Of a stretch of DNA of 39,879 bases, positions 1 to 6,562 are shown piece by piece. Source of the stretch: JAEXNA01 sp050486105 (lineage in GTDB: Bacteria > Vulcanimicrobiota > Xenobia > Xenobiales > JADMJV01); contig JBJHCR010000013.1 of the NCBI GenBank assembly GCA_050486105.1, positions 1 to 39,879 of the forward strand. The letters run 5' to 3'. Positions within the stretch are counted from its first letter, which is position 1; each line of letters opens with the position of its first letter. The position numbers and the translations under genes are program-made. The notes below the pieces were generated by a model. The model was not told the origin of the DNA, did no database searches, and saw nothing but the letters and a program-made list of their open reading frames with translations.

Positions 1-8
1 CCCCTGGA

Positions 9-30
9 CCATCCCCGGGCCATCCCCGGG
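9..30. repeat. Two tandem copies of an 11-bp GC-rich unit at the window edge
   Basis: The unit CCATCCCCGGG occurs twice back to back (9-19 and 20-30) and contains the palindrome CCCGGG. A short inverted repeat, GGTGA/TCACC at 29-33 and 42-46 with an 8-base loop, follows at once. The array may continue beyond the left edge. No gene is visible in 1-84. Confidence 0.6.
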
Positions 31-84
31 TGAAAACCAACTCACCAGTGGGCAACCGAAAATTACTGAGTGAGCTATTCGCTT

Positions 85-306
85 TCATCTCGATACCTCC
101 CGAATATCCTGGGCCCGAATGGCGTTCTCCCTAGGAATATTTTCCACGATTCCAGACCCAGCAAAGACATCCAAAGCCTGGGCGACAAAGCGAGCGTGGA
201 TGGACAACCGTCGTCGGGACAAATGAGACCGATAAACTGCGGAACCGAAACGGTCGCTGCCGCGGACCGCCTCAACAAGATCTTTCTCAACACGTTTTGC
301 TAGCAT
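85..306 (-). CDS. Small basic protein of unknown function downstream of lexA
   Basis: This 73-residue, arginine-rich ORF has no signal peptide, no membrane segment and no family I recognise. The main support is its start: the ATG at 306-304 is preceded by AAAAGGAG with a 5-base gap, a strong ribosome binding site. It lies 113 bases after the lexA stop on the same strand. The octamer CTAATCTG just upstream (321-328) also covers the -10 region of the lexA promoter. If it is real, cotranscription with lexA or SOS control would be a reasonable guess. Two other ORFs overlap the same bases, on the plus strand and in another minus frame, but neither has a comparable ribosome binding site. It could be spurious. 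Confidence 0.45.
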   Translation of the reverse strand: MLAKRVEKDLVEAVRGSDRFGSAVYRSHLSRRRLSIHARFVAQALDVFAGSGIVENIPRENAIRAQDIREVSR

Positions 307-419
307 GGTTTCTCCTTTTGCAGATTAGAATAGCGAAGCTCAAACCCCACTTTTTTGTAGGAAACGTCTAGGGAATGCCGCAGCTCTTATGAGAAGCGCG
401 ACTCAAGAAAATCGAAAAA

Positions 420-1043
420 TCAATAGCGGCGCATAAGCGCCCGGACTCGTCCCAAGATTTGGAAGTCGTCTTCAGGGATAATGTCCTGATAATCTGGATT
501 ATCCGAACATAGGCGTACCTCTTGGCCCTGCCGATACAACCTCTTCACCGTAGCCTCGTCCTCGAGCAAAGCAACCACGATTTCCCCGTGCCTTGCGGTC
601 TGAGCCCTCTCCACGAGAACCAGATCTCCTGGCAAGATAGCATCAGCCATACTCAAGCCCTTAACCCTCAAAAAAAAGTGCTCGCCACTCGAAGCCAGCC
701 AATCGGTTCCAATGGGAATCTGTTCTTCGATATCCTGAGCGGCAAGAATCGGACTGCCCGCAGCGACCTCCCCGAGCAGCGGTATCGAAACGATGTCGCG
801 ACCGTACCCCGGCTCCATACTCTCAGAGATCACAGAGATACTCCGAGCCCCGGACTCTCGGACGATGTATCCCTTTTTCTCAAGAGCATCTATATGACGG
901 CGAACTCCCTGGGTTGAGGCAATGTCAAACCTTGACGATATCTCTCGAAGAGTTGGGGGGTAGCCTTTCTTTCGAATCTCCTCTAGAATAAAGTCTAGAA
1001 TTGATTGCTGACGATCAGTCAGCTTCTGCCTATCAGTGCTCAT
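420..1043 (-). CDS. lexA: LexA repressor (SOS transcriptional repressor, S24 self-cleaving)
   Basis: LexA represses DNA-damage response genes and is inactivated by RecA-stimulated self-cleavage in the cytoplasm. The 207-residue length matches the family. Residues 1-65 form the winged helix-turn-helix, with the recognition region around residues 30-55. The cleavage site is Ala95-Gly96 in the segment EVAAGSP. The catalytic serine is Ser131 (GLSMADA) and the general-base lysine is Lys167 (EATVKRL), so the whole autoproteolysis machinery is intact. The usual Asp before the catalytic Ser is Leu here, a small deviation. The ATG at 1043-1041 follows an AGAGGTG ribosome binding site, and a consensus-like promoter lies just upstream. 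The gene is divergent from the TPR/HD-GYP gene. Confidence 0.96.
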   Translation of the reverse strand: MSTDRQKLTDRQQSILDFILEEIRKKGYPPTLREISSRFDIASTQGVRRHIDALEKKGYIVRESGARSISVISESMEPGYGRDIVSIPLLGEVAAGSPILAAQDIEEQIPIGTDWLASSGEHFFLRVKGLSMADAILPGDLVLVERAQTARHGEIVVALLEDEATVKRLYRQGQEVRLCSDNPDYQDIIPEDDFQILGRVRALMRRY

Positions 1044-1061
1044 CTGTTCACCTCTGCCTAC

Positions 1062-1090
1062 AGATTAGTGATCTTTTGTGCACTTGTCAA
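1062..1090 (-). promoter_or_regulatory. Sigma-70-type promoter of lexA
   Basis: Read on the minus strand there is a perfect -35 TTGACA (1090-1085), a 17-base spacer and a -10 TAATCT (1067-1062). Transcription would start near 1055, giving a leader of only about 12 bases with the AGAGGTG ribosome binding site inside it. Both boxes and the spacing are close to consensus. Confidence 0.7.
1067..1084. promoter_or_regulatory. Candidate LexA operator in the lexA promoter spacer
   Basis: An inverted repeat AGTG-N10-CACT fills the space between the -35 and -10 boxes, where bound repressor would block RNA polymerase. LexA normally represses its own gene, and LexA boxes differ widely between phyla. This sequence matches none of the boxes I know (for example CTGT-N8-ACAG or CGAAC-N4-GTTCG). 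The arms are only 4 bases, so the call rests mainly on position. Confidence 0.3.
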
Positions 1091-1145
1091 GAAGAAGTGT
1101 TTTTTCGTCGGAAGTCGAATCTAACCGAGTCAGCCTGTCCGAGCT

Positions 1146-3437
1146 ATGAAAGCAAACGTAGAACATAGAATTCGCACCCTAGAGCGCGCTATAGCCGACG
1201 AGCCGAACAATCCTGAACTCTACGTCGAATTGGCCCGCTGTTACTCCTCGGTCGACGACCATCCACAAGCCGTTCGAATCCTTGAGCGAGCGGCCAACAT
1301 CGATCCCTACTACGCCCAAGCATCCTTCGAACTCGGGGTAGCCTATTCGCGTCTCCACAATTACGAGAACGCCATCCGTGAATGGGAAAAGATGACCGAC
1401 ACCGACGGGGATCTGGACTTGGACTCAGCCGACCGCTCAAGGTACGCCTCGGTCCGAGCAGCAGCCGAGTGTTGGCGGCAGTACCAACAGACCCGCGAAG
1501 ACAACATCTTCAAGTTTTATAACCTTGGTGTTGCCGCCATGGTTATGGGTGGCTTCCAAGATGCACGCAAGGCCTTCGAAACAGTTGTAACTATGAACCC
1601 GGCTTTCGAAAAGGGTTTGTACTACCTAGCCCGAGTCTTGAACAAACTCGGAGAAAATCGATTAGCGATAGGATGCTTACAGAAGTTCTTGACCAACCGT
1701 CCTAGGGACCCTCACGGTCATTACTTCCTGGGTTCACTCTTGCTCGAAGAGGGACGGACCACTCAGGCCATCGACTGCTTTCGGAAGACCTTTCAAGATC
1801 GACCTCGCCATACTAAGGCTCATATGCAGGTGGCCTCGGCCTATGTGAACCTCATGCAATTCGAGGAGGCCATCAAGCATCTTGATATCGTTCTCAAGGT
1901 CGACCCCAAGTCTGCAAAAAGTCATTTCCTGATGGGTCGATGCTACGAGAAGCTCTTCCGCATGGACGAAGCCATCGAGTCCTACACCAACGCGGTGGAC
2001 TTCGACCCTACCTTCAAAGACGCTCATTTCGCGCTTGGACTCCTCTACAGGACGGTGGCCGAGCACGAAAAGGCTCTCGATCATCTGAAAACCACACTCA
2101 AGCTCGACCCCTCGGAGTCGGAGGCTCACTATTATAGTGGGATGGTTTTGTTGGCCTTGCGCCGTTTTGATCAAGCCATCAAGCCCTTGTTGGCAGCCTG
2201 CAAATTGGCTCCGAACAATGCCTTTGCCTTCTACGCCTTGGGCAAAGCCTGCATCGGCTCGCAGAAACTCGATAAAGCTATCGAATGCTTCCGTCGTGGT
2301 CTGGAGATCAATCCTCGAGACATCAAGGCGCGTTCTGCGCTCGGCCAAGCCTACTTTCAGAAGAACGAGTTGACCTTAGCGAAGAGACAGTTCGAAAAGG
2401 TCTTGGAGGAGAACCCAAGAGAACGGGAATCTCGCTACTTTTTGGGATTGTGTCAGTTCCGACTGCACGAATATGACAGTGCTGTCGAGTCCTACAGCAA
2501 GGCTGCCGATGTCAACCCGAACAGCGCTCTCGGCGCCTTCACTAAAGGCGCCGTCTTGGCCTCGAAGAATCGCTACAAGGAGGCTCTGAGTTGCTATCGC
2601 GAGGCCTCATCGTATAGCCCGGATAACGAAAGCGACCTCGAGATCTTTTCTACTCTGCAACTCTTAGCCACGGTGGGTATATCGAACGCGCTCGACGGCA
2701 TGAGATTGCAGCAGTTCGCTCAAAAGCAAGAAGAATTGTTCGAGTCTTTCGTGATTGTGCTTTCGAGGCTTCTGGACGCTCGAGACCCCTACACCAAGTA
2801 TCACTCTCAGAGGGTCGCCCATATTGGCTACGTTTTGGCTACCGACGGTATCGCTTGGGCCATTCAAAACGGGGTTCTTCCCCCCTCCGCGCGCCTTTCA
2901 AAGAAAACTCAGAAAGGTATCTGGGTCGGAGGATTGCTGCACGATATTGGAAAGATCGGCATTCGCGACGAGGTCTTGAACAAGCCCGGTAAGCTCACTG
3001 ACGACGAATACGCTCAAATCAAGGAGCACCCGACCATCGGTTACGAGGGCCTAAAGCGAGTTCCGTTCATTTGGGACGAAGTTCTCCCGATCGTTCGCCA
3101 TCATCACGAAAAATGGAATGGTCACGGATATCCTACGGGACGCGCAGGCGACGACATTCCTTTTGAGGCTCAGATCATCGGAGTCGCAGATTTCTATGAT
3201 GCCCTGACGACCCAGCGTCCTTACCGTGCGGCGTTCACTTCTCAGAAGGCGCTTCAGATCATGATCGAGGAACGAGGAACCTTTTTTAATCCCGCTCTGG
3301 TGGACGCCTTCGAAGGAATCATCAACCTTGTTGAGGCCGTCCCCGAAGCTCCCGTGGACGATTCAGGCTCGTACATTTTCGAGAAAGACAAGGATCCTTT
3401 CGACGGCCTTAAAATAAGCTGGGATTACACGGCTTAG
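1146..3437 (+). CDS. TPR-repeat protein with C-terminal HD-GYP domain (putative cyclic-di-GMP phosphodiesterase)
   Basis: Residues ~20-490 of this 763-residue protein are about a dozen tetratricopeptide repeats, seen as recurring A-x-x-x-x-x-x-L-x-P helix pairs. Residues ~535-730 are an HD-GYP domain. It has the HD pair in LLHDIGKIG (His599-Asp600), then HHHEKW (652-657), then NGHGYP (658-663). HD-GYP proteins hydrolyse cyclic-di-GMP using two or three metal ions. The family motif HHExxDGxGYP has Asn658 where Asp is usual, so activity is likely but unproven. There is no signal peptide or membrane segment, so the protein is probably cytoplasmic, with the TPRs recruiting partners. The ATG at 1146 has no strong Shine-Dalgarno. 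The gene is divergent from lexA, and the amidase gene follows after 155 bases. Confidence 0.92.
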   Translation: MKANVEHRIRTLERAIADEPNNPELYVELARCYSSVDDHPQAVRILERAANIDPYYAQASFELGVAYSRLHNYENAIREWEKMTDTDGDLDLDSADRSRYASVRAAAECWRQYQQTREDNIFKFYNLGVAAMVMGGFQDARKAFETVVTMNPAFEKGLYYLARVLNKLGENRLAIGCLQKFLTNRPRDPHGHYFLGSLLLEEGRTTQAIDCFRKTFQDRPRHTKAHMQVASAYVNLMQFEEAIKHLDIVLKVDPKSAKSHFLMGRCYEKLFRMDEAIESYTNAVDFDPTFKDAHFALGLLYRTVAEHEKALDHLKTTLKLDPSESEAHYYSGMVLLALRRFDQAIKPLLAACKLAPNNAFAFYALGKACIGSQKLDKAIECFRRGLEINPRDIKARSALGQAYFQKNELTLAKRQFEKVLEENPRERESRYFLGLCQFRLHEYDSAVESYSKAADVNPNSALGAFTKGAVLASKNRYKEALSCYREASSYSPDNESDLEIFSTLQLLATVGISNALDGMRLQQFAQKQEELFESFVIVLSRLLDARDPYTKYHSQRVAHIGYVLATDGIAWAIQNGVLPPSARLSKKTQKGIWVGGLLHDIGKIGIRDEVLNKPGKLTDDEYAQIKEHPTIGYEGLKRVPFIWDEVLPIVRHHHEKWNGHGYPTGRAGDDIPFEAQIIGVADFYDALTTQRPYRAAFTSQKALQIMIEERGTFFNPALVDAFEGIINLVEAVPEAPVDDSGSYIFEKDKDPFDGLKISWDYTA

Positions 3438-3438
3438 C

Positions 3439-3459
3439 GAACCGACAAGAATACGGTTC
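3439..3459 (+). other. Small hairpin immediately after the HD-GYP stop codon
   Basis: GAACCG (3439-3444) and CGGTTC (3454-3459) form a perfect 6-bp stem with a 9-base loop, starting two bases after the stop codon. No U-tract follows, so it is not a standard terminator. It could act as an mRNA 3' stabiliser or a weak attenuator. Confidence 0.35.
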
Positions 3460-3537
3460 AAATGCCCTCTGTCGGGCCGTAGGGAACGTCTTATAAACAG
3501 AAACTGCAAGAACCAAGCAGGGACGAGCCCCATAGTG

Positions 3538-3564
3538 CAGAAAAAAATTCAACGACTTTTTCTG
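3538..3564. repeat. A/T-rich inverted repeat upstream of the amidase gene
   Basis: CAGAAAAA (3538-3545) and TTTTTCTG (3557-3564) form a perfect 8-base inverted repeat separated by 11 bases. It ends 28 bases before the amidase start codon. It could be a DNA operator or a leader hairpin. The stem is too A/T-rich and the context wrong for an efficient terminator. Confidence 0.5.
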
Positions 3565-3592
3565 TGAGCAGCCGCTCAGAACGGAGCCACCA

Positions 3593-5275
3593 TTGAGAAG
3601 ACTCTCGCCTTTGGTGCTACTCGTGATGCTAGCTTCAGTCGCTTGGGCTGAATCTTCCGTCGCTCGCATCGAATTTGCAGGTACAACCTTTAAGCCCCAG
3701 GTCCACGAGATCCAAGGGCGCCAACTCTTCCGACTTGACGATCCTGAGTTGCTCTCGCTGGTGAGCCGCAGCAATGTTACCCTTCAGCGTTCTGGCTCAG
3801 GTCACACCCTTTTCGCCTTTGCCCCAGGCCGAGAATCAGCCTGGAGCGCAGGCAGCGACAAAGTCAGAGTGAACGGACGGGAGCGAGTTGCTCCAGGAAC
3901 TTTTCTTCAGCAAGGTACAGAAAACTACATGGAGCCCGAAGCCTTGTACTTCGCTCTAGGACTCAAGGGAGTCCAGGGGCGACAGCAGACGGCTCTTTAC
4001 CCGGTGGTCACCGACATCGTGAGCAACGACTCCGGATTTCTTCTTAAATCCAGTCGCAAACCGCAGATCAAGGTACAGGAGCAATCCGGCACCACCGTTT
4101 TGACCTTAGACGGGTATTGCTGGGACAGAACCTCATCCAAGCTTGATCTCAATGGCTGCCGAATCGAAGCCAGGGGCGGAGCTGACCAGGGTGAACCCCT
4201 CCAGTTGATTTTCGAAACCCCACACTTTTACAAGGTGAAAGTGGCGGGGTCCACTCTCCTCAACGAAGCGAAGCTGGAGCTTTTTCCTGACTATCCTGGG
4301 GCCCAGCATGCCAACGAAGTCTTATTGAAATCCATCAGCGCTGAGCGCCTCCAAGGGGACCCCACCTTGAACCTGGAGTTCGACGCCGGAACCAAGGTGC
4401 ACTACATCAATGACCGCAAGAACGGCTCTCTCACGGTAGCGGTACCTAAAGCTCGGGCGGGGGCCACCAACTTTTCTTCGAAAGACTGGCCCGGACTTGA
4501 GGTTGCAGAGCGCCAGACCGGTTCCTTTCCCGTCTTAGAGATCACCATCCCCAGACAGAACGGCAGCTACCGTTTCGTTGAGATCGATGGAGCCCAAAAC
4601 GTTATTTCACTGCAGAGGAGCGATAGAGCCTCGGAAGACCTTGCTTACAGTGGCAGCGTTGAAACCCCTGGCTGGATGAACATCCGGGGAACCATCGTCA
4701 TCGACCCAGGACACGGAGGTTCTGACCCGGGCTGCGTCAATCGAGGCCTTGGGACTCGAGAAGCCGACGTGACGCTTGCCATTTCGAAGCACTTGGCTGG
4801 AATTCTCACTGCCAATGGGTGGAACGTGGTTCTCACTCGGGAGACGGACCGAGACGTCACCTACGCCGGCTCCCCAGACCGAATGGAGCTAGAAGCCCGA
4901 GCCGAAATCGCCAACCAGATCGGGGCCGACCTTTTCATCTCCATCCACTGTGATGCCAGCGTCGGCGCCCAGGCTCGAGGCTCTTCAGTTCACTGGTGGA
5001 AAGCCGAAGACTATGAACTGGCTCAATCCTTAGAGCATGTTCTTGGGCCGGCCATCGGATTTGCTCAGCGCGGCCTGGTCAGAAATAGATTCGTGGTCCT
5101 ACGTCACGCCCAAATGCCTTCAGTCTTGGTGGAAACAGCCTTCCTCACCAACCCGGTGGAGGGGGCTATGCTGAGCAACCCTGAAGTGCAGAAGGTGATC
5201 GCCCAACAACTGGCTGGAGGCCTGGCCAGCTATATGCAAGGACGCTATGCCTCACGGGGTCGGTTAGTAGAGTAA
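3593..5275 (+). CDS. N-acetylmuramoyl-L-alanine amidase (Amidase_3), periplasmic
   Basis: The enzyme cleaves the amide bond between N-acetylmuramic acid and the stem peptide of peptidoglycan. Residues 1-19 are a Sec signal peptide ending AWA. Residues ~80-126 resemble a copper-amine-oxidase-N-like substrate or wall-binding domain, and ~240-340 an AMIN-like beta domain. Residues 367-550 are the Zn-dependent Amidase_3 domain. The zinc and catalytic residues are His374 in DPGHGG, Glu390 in TREAD, His452 in SIHCDA and Glu514 in LVETAFLTN. I chose the TTG at 3593 because it gives an intact signal peptide and follows GGAG with a 6-base gap. At 560 residues it is longer than a bare amidase because of its N-terminal domains. 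A strong terminator follows. Likely roles are daughter-cell separation or wall remodelling. Confidence 0.93.
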   Translation: MRRLSPLVLLVMLASVAWAESSVARIEFAGTTFKPQVHEIQGRQLFRLDDPELLSLVSRSNVTLQRSGSGHTLFAFAPGRESAWSAGSDKVRVNGRERVAPGTFLQQGTENYMEPEALYFALGLKGVQGRQQTALYPVVTDIVSNDSGFLLKSSRKPQIKVQEQSGTTVLTLDGYCWDRTSSKLDLNGCRIEARGGADQGEPLQLIFETPHFYKVKVAGSTLLNEAKLELFPDYPGAQHANEVLLKSISAERLQGDPTLNLEFDAGTKVHYINDRKNGSLTVAVPKARAGATNFSSKDWPGLEVAERQTGSFPVLEITIPRQNGSYRFVEIDGAQNVISLQRSDRASEDLAYSGSVETPGWMNIRGTIVIDPGHGGSDPGCVNRGLGTREADVTLAISKHLAGILTANGWNVVLTRETDRDVTYAGSPDRMELEARAEIANQIGADLFISIHCDASVGAQARGSSVHWWKAEDYELAQSLEHVLGPAIGFAQRGLVRNRFVVLRHAQMPSVLVETAFLTNPVEGAMLSNPEVQKVIAQQLAGGLASYMQGRYASRGRLVE

Positions 5276-5304
5276 GAAAACCAGCACCAGCAGCCAAAAA
5301 GAAG

Positions 5305-5335
5305 CCCTCGAACGACATGAGTTCGGGGTTTTTTT
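5305..5335 (+). terminator. Intrinsic terminator after the amidase gene
   Basis: CCTCGAAC (5306-5313) pairs with GTTCGGGG (5321-5328), with one T-G wobble, across a 7-base loop. Seven T residues follow (5329-5335). It lies 30 bases after the amidase stop and separates that gene from the HExxH gene. Confidence 0.88.
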
Positions 5336-5384
5336 CTTTGGTGGGACTACGTCTTATCACACGATTCCTGCGCTCAGTCACGGG

Positions 5385-6152
5385 ATGCTGCTGCCTCGGA
5401 ATCGGAAGGCTCATCTCCTCCCCATGAGAAAGCTGAGAGCATTCCAGAAGTTTGCCACGGCCGCGGCGGTCAAGAAGATTTTCGATCAGGTGTGCGGGAA
5501 AGCCGCCGCAGGCTGGGAGAGCCGAGCCTCGGAGCGAAATGAGCAAACTTTTGAGCTGGTGGAATTGCGGGATTCTCTCTGGGGAAGGGGAGTGCAAAAG
5601 CCGGAGGATGCAGTCCGTGAGCTTCAAGCCAAGCTAGCTCCGAAAGAGAAATCTGCCTGGACTGTGGCCGACGGACGTGCGGCCGTTGACGCGGCCCTGG
5701 CTAGCCTCAAGGCTCAGGAGAACCCGGTGACGATCGAGGTCATACCGAGGGACAAGCACTTCACCTCCCTCAGCAGAAATGCGCTCCCAGGAACAGAAGC
5801 GATGGTGGGCGCCATAGTCAACTACCCCTCGGAGACCCGGGTCTACATCCCCCTAAGCGAGTTAGAGGATAACCCTGGGGAGGAACGCATCGCCCGCCAC
5901 GAATTCTACCACCTGTTGGAGACCAAATACCTCGACCCGGTTCTCAGAGACGAGGTCGACGCGATCCACGAGCAGACGATAAAGGAAGGCAAACCGGTGG
6001 CCCGTCACTACGGGCGGGCTCGAGGCGAGTTTTTCACCACCATGGGGGAAATCTTCGAGGGATGCCATGTAGCTGAAGGTCAAAGCCTTTTGCGGCAGTA
6101 CCACCCGCGCCTTGACCAAATCTTTCGCGAGGCCACCGGAAGGCAACCGTGA
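5385..6152 (+). CDS. Putative zinc metallopeptidase (HExxH protein) of unknown family
   Basis: This is a 255-residue protein. Residues 172-176 are HEFYH, an exact HExxH zinc-binding motif. About 40 residues later comes GEFF (Glu215) followed by EIFEG, so Glu215 could be the third zinc ligand. The HExxH...EFF arrangement recalls gluzincins of the anthrax lethal-factor-like (ATLF) type, but this is inference from pattern only. Residues 45-110 are charged and helical. There is no convincing signal peptide or membrane segment. Neither candidate start (ATG 5385, or ATG 5424 at Met14) has a clear ribosome binding site, so the N-terminus is uncertain. The stop overlaps the next gene's GTG by 4 bases (GTGA), implying translational coupling and a shared function. 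Confidence 0.72.
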   Translation: MLLPRNRKAHLLPMRKLRAFQKFATAAAVKKIFDQVCGKAAAGWESRASERNEQTFELVELRDSLWGRGVQKPEDAVRELQAKLAPKEKSAWTVADGRAAVDAALASLKAQENPVTIEVIPRDKHFTSLSRNALPGTEAMVGAIVNYPSETRVYIPLSELEDNPGEERIARHEFYHLLETKYLDPVLRDEVDAIHEQTIKEGKPVARHYGRARGEFFTTMGEIFEGCHVAEGQSLLRQYHPRLDQIFREATGRQP

Positions 6153-6409
6153 CCCCGGAGCGGGCTCTAGCGCTGTATCGAAACCAGCGTTTGATAGGCG
6201 TCCTACGAGAGCTCCCGGGACCCGTCTATGGACCGGTCGAGGGATTGGCCGTGCTGCATCATTCTCGCTGGAGCGGACGAGTACTGGGGCTCGAAGTGCT
6301 CGATCACCTGCAGGACGAGGACGGAGAGGCTCTGGCGGCCAGACTTCGCCCCCTGGGGATAGAGGTGGTGCTCACTCCGGTTTCGGCGCTCACTTCCTGG
6401 TTGCAGTAG
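6149..6409 (+). CDS. 86-residue protein of unknown function, coupled to the HExxH gene
   Basis: I do not recognise the family. It begins with GTG at 6149-6151, overlapping the upstream stop (GTGA), and GGAAGG stands 6 bases before it, so it is almost certainly translated. The product is soluble and mixed alpha/beta in character. It has no cysteines, no signal peptide and no membrane segment. The C-terminal half alternates hydrophobic strands with a charged helix. Tight coupling suggests an accessory, inhibitor or immunity-like partner of the putative protease. That is inference from position only. Confidence 0.72.
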   Translation: MTPERALALYRNQRLIGVLRELPGPVYGPVEGLAVLHHSRWSGRVLGLEVLDHLQDEDGEALAARLRPLGIEVVLTPVSALTSWLQ

Positions 6410-6489
6410 GCAGGGAGCGTCAAAGCAAGCCGAAGAGAAGGCGATCTCGGTTCCTTGCACTCTCGGTTTGCCAGCTACGCTGGGCAGAC

Positions 6490-6524
6490 AAAAAAGCGCC
6501 CCTTACTTTTGGAGTAAGGAGCGC
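6490..6524 (-). terminator. Intrinsic terminator of ftsZ
   Basis: GCGC (6496-6499) plus CCTTACT (6501-6507) pair with AGTAAGG (6513-6519) plus GCGC (6521-6524), interrupted by a single C-A mismatch, around a 5-base loop. On the minus strand the stem is followed by six U residues (6495-6490). It lies about 40 bases past the ftsZ stop. The rest of the 6410-6562 gap holds nothing else I can identify. Confidence 0.92.
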
Positions 6525-6562
6525 ACACGATGGCAACCAGGAGACGAGCGCTGTTCTCGCTC

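Noticed and set aside
1734..2348. Minus-strand ORF of 204 codons within the TPR region
   Set aside because: It is the mirror image of repetitive TPR codons and shows no ribosome binding site or family match.
5166..5627. Minus-strand ORF of 153 codons around the amidase terminator
   Set aside because: It crosses a strong terminator and two plus-strand genes with no supporting features.
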